Shown here: one piece after another, positions 20,769 through 29,458 of the stretch | Layout: each line of letters opens with the position of its first letter | Numbering within the stretch: the stretch's first letter is position 1 | Source of the DNA: Candidatus Kouleothrix ribensis | Lineage (GTDB): Bacteria; Chloroflexota; Chloroflexia; Chloroflexales; Roseiflexaceae | NCBI GenBank assembly: GCA_016722075.1 | Contig: JADKGW010000001.1 | Span: 5,146,001 to 5,210,000, forward strand | Direction of reading: 5' to 3' | Length of the DNA stretch: 64,000 nucleotides | Notes under the pieces: model-generated | The model's input: only the letters and a program-made list of their open reading frames with translations | Databases searched by the model: none | Told to the model about the DNA's origin: nothing | Position numbers and translations under genes: made by a program

Positions 20769-23699
20769 CTACACCAGGAAGCGGGCCGCCAGCAGCGGCA
20801 GCTGCTTGGCCGGGCCGCTGCGCACGGCAGTGTGCGGCAACGAGTCGAGAAAGATCTGGCCATACTTCTTGCTGAGCAGGCGCTTGTCGAGCACCGCCAC
20901 GATCCCGCGATCCTCGCGCGAGCGGATCAGCCGGCCGAAGCCCTGCTTGAAGCGCAGGATGGCCTGTGGCACCGCGTACTCGTTAAACGCATCGCTGAAG
21001 CCCTCGGAGCGTGCCGTGTAGATCGGGTCGTTTGGCACACTGAACGGCAGTTTGGCGATCACCAGCACGCTCAGGGCGTCGCCCACCACATCGACACCCT
21101 CCCAGAAACTGGTGGTGCCGAGCAGCACTGTGCGCGGGAACTCTTTGAAGCGTTCGAGCAAGCTGCGGCGCGAGCCGTCGATGCCCTGCCCCAAGACGGC
21201 GATGCCCTGCCCTTCGAGCGGCTCCTGGATGGCTTTGTAGGTCTGCCGCAGCGCACTATTCGCGGTGAACAGCACGAGCGTGCGCCCGCCGGTGGCGGTA
21301 CACAGCGCTATCAACAGCTCTTCGAGCGCCTGCTGGTAGCCGCGCTGGTTCGGCTCGGGGATGTCGTTCGGGATGTAGACCAGCGCCTGCTTCTGGTAGT
21401 CGAACGGCGAGTCGAGCAGGAGTTGCTCGGGCGCCTTCAGCCCGATCCGCTCCTGCACATAGGCGAAGTCGCCGCCGACTGTCATGGTCGCCGAGGCCAG
21501 CGCGACGGTGGCCTTCTGCGAGAACAGGTTGGCCTCGAGCAGCTCGGCCACCGACAGCGGCGCCGCCCGCAGTGTCAGGGTGTCGCGCGCGCGATCGTAA
21601 ACGATCCAGGTGATCAGCTTGGCCTCGCCACCGCCGATGATATAGCCAATATTCACGCGCACCTCGGTGGCGTAGCGCTGGAGCGATTCGGCGCGCAGCA
21701 TCAGCAGGTCGTACTCGAGCAGTTCGGCGTCTTTCAGGCCGTTCAGCAGCGCCACCAGCTTGCCCAGCGTGTCGCCGACCGCGTTAAGCTGGAGCGCCAG
21801 GTTCTCCCACGCGCGTTCGACTGCCTCCCACGCGCCGCTCTTGCGCACGGCGTCGGTGACGCGCAGGCGTGCATCGTACGACGACACCTCGGCCGACTGG
21901 GTCATATACGCGGTGAGCAGGTTGAAGCAGTCGTACACACTCTGGCGTGCGCGTGTCACGGCCGGGCCGGCAGCCTGGGCAATCGCGCTGGCCTTGTCCA
22001 TGTCGGCCTGGCCGGCGGCGCTATGCTGGAAATACCTGGGCAGCTCGGCGAACAGCCCGGCGCTGGTGCTGGCCCCACCAACTTCGAACAGGCTGTCGAG
22101 GAACTCGAGCAGCCGGGCCTGGTCGGCCGTGAAGCCGAACTGGTCGGTGGCTACATCCTCGAGGTTATGGGCTTCGTCGATAATGATATGGTCGTAGGGC
22201 GGCAGCACCTGCGCCTCGCTGGCCAGGTCGGCCAGCATCAGCGCGTGGTTCACCACCACCAGATGGGCTGCCTCGGCCTCGCGGCGAACTTTGAAGAAGT
22301 AGCACTCTTTGAAGTCGGGGCAGCGCGCCCCGGTGCATGTCTCGGGCGTGGCATTGATCCGGCCCCAGGCGGCATTCTCCTTGTCCATCAGCAGCAGCTC
22401 GGCCTTGTCGCCGCTCTGAGTGGTGGGCAGCCACAGCTGCACCTTCAGCAGCGTCTTGATCTCCTCGGGCACCAGCCGGCCATCGCGGCGCAGATCTTTA
22501 TAGCGGCGCAGGCACAGGTAGTTGCCGCGGCCCTTCAGCAGCGCGGCGGTGAAGGGCGGGTCGGGCCACGAGGCCGGGTGGCCGGGCGATCGGGAGCTTC
22601 GGGTTGCATCCTGCGCGGTGTCTGCCGATCGGCCGAGCTTGCCGCCGTTCTGCTGCATGTCTTGCGCCATAATCCGTTGCAGCGCCGGGATATCTTTGAA
22701 ATACAGCTGGTCTTGCAAATTGATCGTATTGGTCGAGACGATCACGCGCTCGCCGCGCTGGGCCGCGAACAGGGCCGCAGGCACCAGGTAGGCCAGGCCT
22801 TTGCCGATGCCGGTGCCGGCCTCGACCATGAGTGCTTCGCTGTTGTTCAGCGCCTGGGCTACCGCCTCGGCCATGGCGCTTTGCTCGGGCCGGTGCTCGT
22901 AGCCCGCGAACGACTGGCCGAGCGCGCCGTCGGGTGCGAAGAAGCGCTGCACCGCCTGCACGTCGATCGGGCGGGTGTCGCCGGTTGGTTTGAGCGGATT
23001 AGGCTCGGTGCTTTGAGCTTTGCGGGTTGAGTTTGGGGTTTCGAACAGCGCGATCTCGGGCTGCTGGTGCTCGGCCGCTGGCGTGCTGGTTTCCAAGAAC
23101 ACAGTCTTGGCTTTGGCGCGCTCGGCCTCGCCAAATAGGTCGCGCAGCGGCCACTCGATCTTGGCGGTGAGCCGGCTGATCTCGGCCAGCGTCGGCAGAT
23201 CGAGCGCCTCGATCCGCCGCAGCATCTGCACGAACACCTGGCGCGTCACATCCGCGTCGCTGAGCGCGCGGTGGGCTTCGTCGTGGGTAATGCCGAGCGC
23301 GGCCGCAAGCACGCCCAGGCGGTAGGCCGGCGCCTGTGGCATCAGCAGCGTGGCTAGGTCGAAGGTGTCGTAGGATGGCTGGGGGAAGCGCATGCCCTGG
23401 GCCTGGAGCATCTTCAGGTCGAAGCCGACCGAGTGGCCCACCAGCGGGTAGCTCTTTACAAAGCGCACCAGCTCGGGTGCGACCTCGGAGAAGCGTGGGG
23501 CGTCGGTTAGCATCTCGTCGGAGATGCCGGTGAGCCGGGTGATCTTGAGTGGCAGCGAGTGGCGCGGCTTCACCAGCTTCTGAAAGGTCTCGAGCACCTG
23601 GTCGCCGCTAAACTTCACCGCAGCGATCTCGATAATCTCGTCGGTACCAGCCTCCAGCCCGGTGGTTTCAACGTCGATTGCTACATACGTCCGGTCCAT
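20769..23699 (-). CDS. dinG: DnaQ-DinG fusion: 3'-5' exonuclease and XPD-like helicase
   Basis: A 976-aa fusion. Residues 1-165 are a DnaQ-type exonuclease (AIDVETTGLEAG, HSVGFDLKML, HRALSDADVTRQ). The rest is a superfamily 2 helicase with Walker A EAGTGIGKGLAYL, four cysteines of an XPD-type [4Fe-4S] domain (NYLCLRRY, CTGARC, ECYFFK), the DEAH box IIDEAHNLED, and C-terminal GTTSFWEGVDV and FGRLIRSREDRG. Such enzymes unwind 5'-3' and are linked to repair of R-loops and damaged DNA. Walker A has Gly where Ser/Thr is normal. The start at 23699 is chosen because GAGGAG precedes it and the exonuclease motif begins at once. Confidence 0.92.
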   Translation of the reverse strand: MDRTYVAIDVETTGLEAGTDEIIEIAAVKFSGDQVLETFQKLVKPRHSLPLKITRLTGISDEMLTDAPRFSEVAPELVRFVKSYPLVGHSVGFDLKMLQAQGMRFPQPSYDTFDLATLLMPQAPAYRLGVLAAALGITHDEAHRALSDADVTRQVFVQMLRRIEALDLPTLAEISRLTAKIEWPLRDLFGEAERAKAKTVFLETSTPAAEHQQPEIALFETPNSTRKAQSTEPNPLKPTGDTRPIDVQAVQRFFAPDGALGQSFAGYEHRPEQSAMAEAVAQALNNSEALMVEAGTGIGKGLAYLVPAALFAAQRGERVIVSTNTINLQDQLYFKDIPALQRIMAQDMQQNGGKLGRSADTAQDATRSSRSPGHPASWPDPPFTAALLKGRGNYLCLRRYKDLRRDGRLVPEEIKTLLKVQLWLPTTQSGDKAELLLMDKENAAWGRINATPETCTGARCPDFKECYFFKVRREAEAAHLVVVNHALMLADLASEAQVLPPYDHIIIDEAHNLEDVATDQFGFTADQARLLEFLDSLFEVGGASTSAGLFAELPRYFQHSAAGQADMDKASAIAQAAGPAVTRARQSVYDCFNLLTAYMTQSAEVSSYDARLRVTDAVRKSGAWEAVERAWENLALQLNAVGDTLGKLVALLNGLKDAELLEYDLLMLRAESLQRYATEVRVNIGYIIGGGEAKLITWIVYDRARDTLTLRAAPLSVAELLEANLFSQKATVALASATMTVGGDFAYVQERIGLKAPEQLLLDSPFDYQKQALVYIPNDIPEPNQRGYQQALEELLIALCTATGGRTLVLFTANSALRQTYKAIQEPLEGQGIAVLGQGIDGSRRSLLERFKEFPRTVLLGTTSFWEGVDVVGDALSVLVIAKLPFSVPNDPIYTARSEGFSDAFNEYAVPQAILRFKQGFGRLIRSREDRGIVAVLDKRLLSKKYGQIFLDSLPHTAVRSGPAKQLPLLAARFLV

Positions 23700-24026
23700 C
23701 ACGCTCCTCGCCCATTTGTTGCTCTGAGGGTGTTTCGATTGGTTGTGGAACGGGTGTGGATTCGAACGTTCCTCAGCAGCTCCATTATACCCGATCTCAT
23801 GCGCTGCGTAGCTTCGCCGCGTTGCGCAAGTGGTACGTGTAGCTGCGTCTGTTTGTGGCGCGAAGCGCCTCACCCGGCGTACCGCACTCGAAACGTACCG
23901 CGCTGCCGCAGGCAAACACGCCGACTGCGCACGTCCCGTAGATCCAAAGTGCCAGTCTGCATGGCACTTCCAGGCAGAGCCGAAAGATTTATTGTACATG
24001 TTTTGCAATATATTGCCATCGGACTA
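23700..24026. other. Intergenic region upstream of dinG
   Basis: About 330 bases with no credible gene between divergent dinG and the small-protein/MFS operon. The dinG promoter should lie here, but no clear pair was found. A small hairpin AAGTGCCA-N7-TGGCACTT lies at about 23948-23970. Confidence 0.35.
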
Positions 24027-24055
24027 TTGACATTCGCCAATAAACATGATATTAT
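24027..24055 (+). promoter_or_regulatory. Strong sigma70-type promoter
   Basis: A consensus TTGACA (24027-24032), 17-base spacer and TATTAT (24050-24055) in an AT-rich patch. Transcription should start near 24062 and read the small basic protein and the MFS gene, perhaps through the DUF2089 cluster. Confidence 0.75.
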
Positions 24056-24114
24056 CGCCCCGAGTTAATCGAAAGTGATATACCCAATGGCACTTTATGC
24101 TAAGGAGGCCCGCG

Positions 24115-24357
24115 ATGCAGAGCCGAATTGAGCTAGAGCTTGAGCATATCCACGAGCGGCTGCGCAGCGCGCGTGTACGCGCCGAACACCAGCGGCAGGT
24201 GTCGGCCTGCACACGCACGCAGGCGCTGCTGCGCCGCGCCGCCCGGCCGCTGGCGCGTACACTGCTGCGGCTAGGCGGCCGGCTGCTGCGCTACGCCAAT
24301 GGAAACATCACGCCGCCGCCGCGCCGCCCACCCACTCGTGCCGCCGAGCTGAACTAG
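24115..24357 (+). CDS. Small arginine-rich hypothetical protein
   Basis: An 80-aa basic protein, not recognised as a family. AGGAGG lies six bases before the ATG, a strong promoter lies 60 bases upstream, and it ends 12 bases before the MFS gene, so it is probably translated. It begins with a charged helical stretch (MQSRIELELEHIHERLRSAR) and continues with many Arg and Leu residues and a Pro-rich tail. No membrane segment or signal peptide is evident. It could be a small nucleic-acid or membrane-surface binder, or a leader that couples translation to the transporter. Confidence 0.55.
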   Translation: MQSRIELELEHIHERLRSARVRAEHQRQVSACTRTQALLRRAARPLARTLLRLGGRLLRYANGNITPPPRRPPTRAAELN

Positions 24358-24369
24358 ACAGGCGCCGCT

Positions 24370-25635
24370 ATGCTTGCAACACTCCGCAATCGTAACTTCA
24401 TGCTGCTGTGGCTGGCCGGGCTGATCTCATTCGGCGGCGACTGGGCTATGCTGATCGCGCTGCCGGTGTTCATCTACGACCTGACCGGATCGGCACTGGC
24501 GACCGGCGGCGTGTTCATCGCTCTGTCGCTGCCGCGATTGCTGTTTGGCTCGCTCGCGGGCGTGTTCGTCGATCGCTGGGATCGCCGGCGTACCATGCTG
24601 GTGGCTAACCTGCTGTCGGCGGCCACGCTGCTGCTGCTACTGCCGGTACATTCACCCGATCGGCTATGGCTGGTGTACCTGGTCGCGTTTCTGCACACGG
24701 GCCTATCGGTGTTCTTCATGCCGGCCGAGAGCGCGCTACTGCCACAGCTGGTGCCTGGCGATCACCTGCTGCATGCCAATGCGCTGATCGCGCTGAACTG
24801 GGAGCTGATGCGGCTGATCGCGCCACCGCTGGGTGGCCTGGCAATGGTGCTGCTCGGCTTCGGCAGCGTGGTGTGGATCGACCTGATCTCGTTCCTTAGC
24901 GCGGCGGCGCTGGTAGCGCTGATTGTGCCGCCGGCCGCCGCGCCCGGCCCCATGGCGCCTGCAGCCGCGCGGCAGGTCGGGCGCGAGCTAATGGCCGGCC
25001 TCGGCCTGGTGGTGCGCAGCGCGCCCATCCGAGCAGTGTTCTGGATCGTCGGCGCGGCGATGGTGGCCGAGGGCGTGCTGAACGTACTGGCCTTCCCCTG
25101 GCTGAAGCAGGTGCTGCACGGCGGCGCGCTCGAGCGCGGCTGGCTGGCCAGCGCCCAGGCGATCGGCGGGCTGGCCGGCGGGCTGCTGATCAGCCGCGTC
25201 GCCCGGCTGGTGCGTCCATCGTACCTGATCGGCGCGAGCGGCCTGATGCTCGGGCTGCTGACGCTGGCGTATATCAACATCACGACGCTGCCGATTGTGC
25301 CCCAGCTGTGGCTGCCCGCCGCGCTGCTGATCAGGGCGCTGCAGGGCCTGCCGATTATGGGCCTGTTCGTCAGCATCGACACCCTGCTGCAGCAGAGCGT
25401 GGCCGACCAGTTTCGTGGGCGCGTGTTCGGCGCCTATGGCGCGGCATGCGGCCTGGCTACCCTGCTTGGTCAGGTGTTAGCCAGCGCCTTTGGCGACCAG
25501 CTGGATGTTGTGGTGCTGCTCGACATAGTCGGCCTGCTGTATATTGCCGCCGGGCTGATCGCGCTGGCGCTGCTGGCCGGCCAGCAGCTGGCCACCGGCG
25601 CCGTGCCGGCCGAGCCACACGCCAAGATAGCCTAG
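24370..25635 (+). CDS. MFS transporter, EntS-like exporter family
   Basis: A 421-aa integral membrane protein with about 12 membrane segments. The N-terminus (MLATLRNRNFMLLWLAGLIS, then GDWAMLIALPVFIYDLTGS) and the loop-2 motif (GVFVDRWDRRRTM) are typical of the MFS_3/EntS branch of proton-driven exporters for siderophores, drugs or macrolides. The substrate is unknown. It begins 12 bases after the small basic protein gene and shares its promoter. Confidence 0.88.
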   Translation: MLATLRNRNFMLLWLAGLISFGGDWAMLIALPVFIYDLTGSALATGGVFIALSLPRLLFGSLAGVFVDRWDRRRTMLVANLLSAATLLLLLPVHSPDRLWLVYLVAFLHTGLSVFFMPAESALLPQLVPGDHLLHANALIALNWELMRLIAPPLGGLAMVLLGFGSVVWIDLISFLSAAALVALIVPPAAAPGPMAPAAARQVGRELMAGLGLVVRSAPIRAVFWIVGAAMVAEGVLNVLAFPWLKQVLHGGALERGWLASAQAIGGLAGGLLISRVARLVRPSYLIGASGLMLGLLTLAYINITTLPIVPQLWLPAALLIRALQGLPIMGLFVSIDTLLQQSVADQFRGRVFGAYGAACGLATLLGQVLASAFGDQLDVVVLLDIVGLLYIAAGLIALALLAGQQLATGAVPAEPHAKIA

Positions 25636-25776
25636 AAACGCGCCGTGCGCAGCCAGCACACCGGGCCTGTGGCAACGCCACAACCTTGGTGCGGGCCGGC
25701 CAGCGCAGCATCTACTGGAAGCTAACTGGCCGCAAGAACCTCGAGTACTTCCAAACGCTAGAGACAGGAGACACCT

Positions 25777-26145
25777 ATGCATCCACTGCTCACAATCTGC
25801 CCAGTATGCGGCGACACCCTGCACGCGGTGCGGCTGTCGTGCGACCACTGCCACACTGGCATCGACGGGACGTTCACGCTCGGCTGGCTGGGCCGGCTGA
25901 ACCACGAGCAGCTCGAATTCGTCGAGCTGATGGTCAAGAACCGCGGCAATATCAACGGCGTGGCGGGCGACCTGAAGGTGGCCTACAACACCGCGCGCAA
26001 CCGCCTCGACGATATCGTGGCCGCGCTGGGCTACTCGGCACCGGTAGCCGATCAGAATGGCCGCGCCGACCGCCGCGCCGTGCTCGATCGGCTGGCCGCC
26101 AAGGAGATCTCGGTCGAAGAGGCCATGAAGCTCCTGAAAGCCTAG
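25777..26145 (+). CDS. DUF2089 zinc-ribbon/HTH protein with SHOCT-like tail
   Basis: A 122-aa protein matching DUF2089. A four-Cys zinc ribbon (CPVCG near 8-12 and CDHCH near 25-29) is followed by LNHEQLEFVELMVKNRGN and a helix-turn-helix (VAGDLKVAYNTARNRLDDI). It is likely a DNA-binding regulator. The last 25 residues (RRAVLDRLAAKEISVEEAM) form a two-helix module also seen in the next two gene products. AGGAG precedes the ATG and the next gene follows after 12 bases, so an autoregulated operon is plausible. Confidence 0.85.
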   Translation: MHPLLTICPVCGDTLHAVRLSCDHCHTGIDGTFTLGWLGRLNHEQLEFVELMVKNRGNINGVAGDLKVAYNTARNRLDDIVAALGYSAPVADQNGRADRRAVLDRLAAKEISVEEAMKLLKA

Positions 26146-26157
26146 TGAGAGGGCCTT

Positions 26158-26526
26158 ATGTCCAATTCAGACGAGCGCCTGCGCATCCTGAAGATGATCG
26201 AGTCGGGCCAGGTGAGCGCCGACCAGGGCGCGCAGCTGATCGATGCGCTGGCCGAGCCGCCGCGCGATCGTACCCACCCCGCCGCGCACGCGCGGATCTT
26301 GCGCGTGCGTGTGACCAGCCTGGCCACGCGCCGCCAGACGATCAACGTGACCATCCCGGTGAGTCTGGTCGAGGTTGGCCTGAAGCTAGGCGCGCGGCTG
26401 GCCTCGCGCGTGGCCGGCGCCAACGCCGACGAGATCTTGCGCGCGATTGACTCGAGTGCGACCGGGCGCGTGTTCGAGATGCAGGATCTCGACGAAGGCG
26501 AGCGGATCGAGATCTTCGTGGAGTAA
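26158..26526 (+). CDS. SHOCT-like domain protein
   Basis: A 122-aa protein with an N-terminal helical hairpin (LRILKMIESGQVSADQGAQL) of the SHOCT-like type found in YvlB/LiaX-related envelope-stress proteins, followed by a beta-rich stretch (ILRVRVTSLATRRQTINVTI) and a C-terminal EMQDLDEGERIEIFVE. No membrane segment is present. It lies 12 bases after the DUF2089 gene and 24 bases before the beta-solenoid gene. Its biochemical role is unknown; the shared module suggests it binds one of its neighbours' products. Confidence 0.7.
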   Translation: MSNSDERLRILKMIESGQVSADQGAQLIDALAEPPRDRTHPAAHARILRVRVTSLATRRQTINVTIPVSLVEVGLKLGARLASRVAGANADEILRAIDSSATGRVFEMQDLDEGERIEIFVE

Positions 26527-26550
26527 CCGAGCATAGAAATGGAGCACAAT

Positions 26551-28266
26551 ATGACGACCCAAGCATTTTCGGTGGGTGCCGCGCCGCGCCTGGTGATTGG
26601 CGACTGCCGTGGCGACCTCTCGATTGAGGTATGGGGCGAGCGCACGATCGAGATCGAAAGCGTGCAGCTACCCGACCCGCTGCAGCGCGACGAGGCGCTG
26701 GTGATCGAGCGAGCCGCGCACGACATGGCTGTGCGCGTGCCGGCCGACGCCGATCTGGTGATCGAGCGCGTCGGTGGCGACCTGAGCGCGCAGGGCTTTC
26801 AGGCCCTCGCAGTGGCATATGTCGGTGGCGACCTGAATGCCGAGCAGATCGCGCTGCTCCAGGTGTCCGACCGAGTCAGTGGTGATCTGGCCGTGCGCGC
26901 AGTTGCACGGCTCGAGATCGAGCGTATTGATGGCGATGCCGATGTGCGCGACGCGCAAGCGGTGACGCTCGGCGCGGTGGGCGGCGACTGCACGCTGCAG
27001 GGCGGCGAGTCGTTGCGCTATCGCCAGATCGGTGGCGACCTATCGATCGATGGCGCTGGCGGGCTTGCGGTGGCCGGCGAACAGGTCGGTGGCGATGCCA
27101 GCTTTCAGGCGGTGGCGAGTGTGCAGGCCGGTGATATTGGCGGCGACTGTGCTGCGGCCAAGGTTGCTGGGGCCGTACACCTGGGCAGCGTCGGTGGCGA
27201 CTGCGAGCTTGGCGAGGTAGCCGGCGAGATCCGCCTGGGCAGCGTCGGTGGCGACTGCGAGCTTGGCGAGGTAGCCGGCGAGATCCGCCTGGGCAGCGTC
27301 GGCGGCGATGCCTCGATCCGCGCCAGAAGCACCAGCGCACAGATCGGCAGCGTGAGCGGCGATCTGCACCTGGCGGCGGTGATCTCGGCTGAGCATCCCT
27401 CGGCGATCACGGTTGGCGGCGATGCGCAGATCGAGCTGCCGTACGAGCCGAACCTGACGATCCGCGCGACTGTTGGCGGCGACGTGAGTGGCGAACGAAT
27501 CGTCTCGAGCGGCGGCAGCATGTTCACCGCCGTATATGGCGACGGCGTGGCCCGGCTCGATCTACAGGTGGGTGGCGACCTGACGCTCAGCGGCGGTACG
27601 CCGCGCAGCTCGAGCGCCAGCTGGGATTGGGGCCGGTTTGGCGAAGAGATGGGCCGGCTGGGCGAAGATCTCGGCCGCGAATTCAGCCAGCTGGGCGAGG
27701 AGCTGCAGCGTGAGCTTGCGGGTGCGTTTGGGCCGGGTGGTGAGCTCAACGGCAAAAAGTGGCAGCGTAAACTGCGCAAGTATACCGAAGAGCAAGCGCA
27801 CCGTGCCGAAGAGCAGGCCCGCCGCGCTGCCGACGCGGCCACCCATGGCGCCGAGCGGTCCGGGCGCGTGCATGTGCGCATCAACGATCGCGAGTGGCGC
27901 TTCGACGCCGAGCGGCTCGAGCGGCTGAAGCAACAGGCCCGCGAGGCTGCCCGCGAGGGCGTAAGCGGCGCACTGGCTGCCGTCGAACGCGCACTCTCCG
28001 GCCTGGGGGTGCCGCCGGTGCCGCCAGTGCCGCCGGTGCCGCCGGTGCCGCCGGTGCCGCCGGTGGCACCAGCGCCGCCTGCGCCGCCGCAGCCATCGAC
28101 CGGGCAGACCATTCGGATCGATACGGCTGTAGGCGATGCGCCGCTGCCACCGGCCGAGGCTGCCCCGCGCGATATTGAGGCCGAGCGCGCCGCGATCCTG
28201 CAGATGGTGGCCGAGGGCCGCATCTCGCCTGAGGAAGGCGACATGCTGCTCGACGCGCTGGGCTAG
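26551..28266 (+). CDS. Beta-solenoid (DUF4097-like) protein with coiled coil, PPV repeat and SHOCT-like tail
   Basis: A 571-aa protein. Residues about 10-350 contain some sixteen short repeats built on V/I-G-G-D, spaced roughly 18-25 residues, as in right-handed beta-helices of the DUF4097/bactofilin kind. A charged helical region (about 355-470) follows, then PPV repeats (about 488-510), and a final SHOCT-like module (AAILQMVAEGRISPEEGD). There is no signal peptide. Two neighbouring 54-bp copies are identical. ATG 26551 is preferred over 26539 because GGAG lies six bases before it. It may form a cytoplasmic scaffold or sense envelope stress; this is inference. Confidence 0.7.
   Translation: MTTQAFSVGAAPRLVIGDCRGDLSIEVWGERTIEIESVQLPDPLQRDEALVIERAAHDMAVRVPADADLVIERVGGDLSAQGFQALAVAYVGGDLNAEQIALLQVSDRVSGDLAVRAVARLEIERIDGDADVRDAQAVTLGAVGGDCTLQGGESLRYRQIGGDLSIDGAGGLAVAGEQVGGDASFQAVASVQAGDIGGDCAAAKVAGAVHLGSVGGDCELGEVAGEIRLGSVGGDCELGEVAGEIRLGSVGGDASIRARSTSAQIGSVSGDLHLAAVISAEHPSAITVGGDAQIELPYEPNLTIRATVGGDVSGERIVSSGGSMFTAVYGDGVARLDLQVGGDLTLSGGTPRSSSASWDWGRFGEEMGRLGEDLGREFSQLGEELQRELAGAFGPGGELNGKKWQRKLRKYTEEQAHRAEEQARRAADAATHGAERSGRVHVRINDREWRFDAERLERLKQQAREAAREGVSGALAAVERALSGLGVPPVPPVPPVPPVPPVPPVAPAPPAPPQPSTGQTIRIDTAVGDAPLPPAEAAPRDIEAERAAILQMVAEGRISPEEGDMLLDALG
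27181..27288 (+). repeat. Perfect 54-bp tandem duplication inside the beta-solenoid gene
   Basis: Bases 27181-27234 and 27235-27288 are identical and each encodes LGSVGGDCELGEVAGEIR, one solenoid turn of 18 residues. Complete identity, including third positions, indicates a recent duplication or ongoing slippage. A third, partial copy begins at 27289 and then diverges. Confidence 0.9.
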
Positions 28267-28299
28267 AGCGCCGGCTGGTTGCGGCTGAGCCGAGTGGAA

Positions 28300-28328
28300 G
28301 CTGAGGGTGGGCACGGCCCGCCCTCAGC
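28300..28328. terminator. Bidirectional hairpin between convergent genes
   Basis: A 13-bp stem (GCTGAGGGTGGGC with GCCCGCCCTCAGC, one G-T pair) and a loop ACG lie between the rightward solenoid gene and the leftward gene ending at 28352. It is placed to stop both transcripts, though T-tracts are poor. Confidence 0.55.
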
Positions 28329-28351
28329 GCGATCTGCGATTGCCGGGCCGC

Positions 28352-28873
28352 TTAATTTTGCGGCTCGACCTGCGCAATATACCAGCTGCTGCCGTCCTTC
28401 GTGAGGGTAACCAGGTGCGTAAACGGCTCGAAGGTGTCGTCGGAGAAGTTATAGGTCGTCTTCCCGCGCTTCATCTCGTCGGGCCGAATCTTGCCGGTAA
28501 CCAGCACATGCGCGGTGGCGCCGTCGTTATCCTGCTGCGTGATTTTATCGACCTTGAAGACCAGATGCTCGGGCGACAGCAGGCCGTCGCCATCGAACTG
28601 GTTGGCGAAATCGTCGCGATCGAGCGAGCTAAAGGCCACCTCGAGATCCGGGCCGCTCGAACGCTCGGCCTCGGCCAGGTAGCTGCTGCTACTGCTGATA
28701 AATTGCGCGAAGTTCACGTAGCGCACGTCGTCGTAGAACCAGCTGACGGTCTTCTGCGCGTCGCCGCGGGCCTGGTAGCGCATCATACTATTGACTGCCC
28801 ACCCGACGGCCATGACCACCCCGACTACGGCGACGATCGCCAGCCGGAACCCGAGCGCACGAATAATCCGCAT
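28352..28873 (-). CDS. Membrane-anchored hypothetical protein
   Basis: A 173-aa protein with one N-terminal membrane segment (about 8-28, RLAIVAVVGVVMAVGWAV) followed by a roughly 140-residue exported domain. The domain (FSSLDRDDFANQFDGDGLL, KITQQDNDGATAHVLVTGKI, DGSSWYIAQVE) has the look of a small alpha+beta NTF2/DUF4878-like fold, which is a guess. AAGGAGG precedes ATG 28873. It faces the solenoid cluster convergently and is monocistronic. Confidence 0.6.
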   Translation of the reverse strand: MRIIRALGFRLAIVAVVGVVMAVGWAVNSMMRYQARGDAQKTVSWFYDDVRYVNFAQFISSSSSYLAEAERSSGPDLEVAFSSLDRDDFANQFDGDGLLSPEHLVFKVDKITQQDNDGATAHVLVTGKIRPDEMKRGKTTYNFSDDTFEPFTHLVTLTKDGSSWYIAQVEPQN

Positions 28874-29183
28874 TGCGATGCCTCCTTGTTGATGTTGATG
28901 CCGTGAAGCTGCTGCGATGTTTGATCGTTGACGGAAGCGGGCGCATCCCCTCTGCACCAGAGTCTAGTGGCGAATTGCCGGCCTGGCAATCCTTCCTTGC
29001 TCCTATCAGGCGCCAGTACTAAAAATGGGTTAAAGGCGTCTGCAATGCTGAAAAGGGTAGCCCGACTTCGTAAGATTAAACGTTCGGCCGGCTCGAATTC
29101 TACGCCGGCGCGGCGGCATGCGCCGGCCAGATCGGCCGGCGGTACGGGCATAGCTCGTATTCCCCGAACGCCCGCGCCGCAAT
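28874..29183. other. Divergent intergenic region, left part
   Basis: No gene is supported. It includes the expected promoter region of the leftward membrane-anchored protein and a GC-rich dyad near 29118-29142 (GCCGGCC...GGCCGGC). Short open frames here have no ribosome sites. Confidence 0.35.
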
Positions 29184-29212
29184 TTGTTCAACCGCTACAC
29201 TTCGACTATACT
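29184..29212 (+). promoter_or_regulatory. Candidate promoter of the serine-hydrolase lipoprotein gene
   Basis: TTGTTC (29184-29189) and TATACT (29207-29212) with 17-base spacing. If used it gives a leader of about 240 bases before ATG 29459; nothing recognisable as a riboswitch was seen in that leader. Confidence 0.4.
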
Positions 29213-29458
29213 AGTGGCCGGTCACAGTGGTTTGATGGGGAGGTGCGGAGGGCAAAGCCGTTCCTCACCCTCAGAAACAACGTGGCACACCACTTCCAAT
29301 GCGGTGATCGCGCGTGAATCGCCGTAGCGTGTGGTGCATCGTTTCAACAACACAATCCCGCTGCATGCCACGCGCACAGTTTGCAGCCGCAGGCCACATC
29401 TGGGCACAACGCGAGGCAGCGCGTTGTGCTAACACGATTCAGAGGAATATATCGCGTT

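Noticed and set aside
20832..23030. Rightward open frame of 732 codons across dinG
   Set aside because: Antisense to a clear helicase; low-complexity Arg/Gln/Gly content and no ribosome site.
25308..26450. Rightward frame of 380 codons crossing the MFS, DUF2089 and SHOCT-like genes
   Set aside because: It overlaps three better-supported genes in another frame and is Arg/Pro/Ala-rich noise.
27997..28080. Proline-rich PPV codons as a microsatellite outside a gene
   Set aside because: They are in frame with the solenoid protein and make a linker before its last module.
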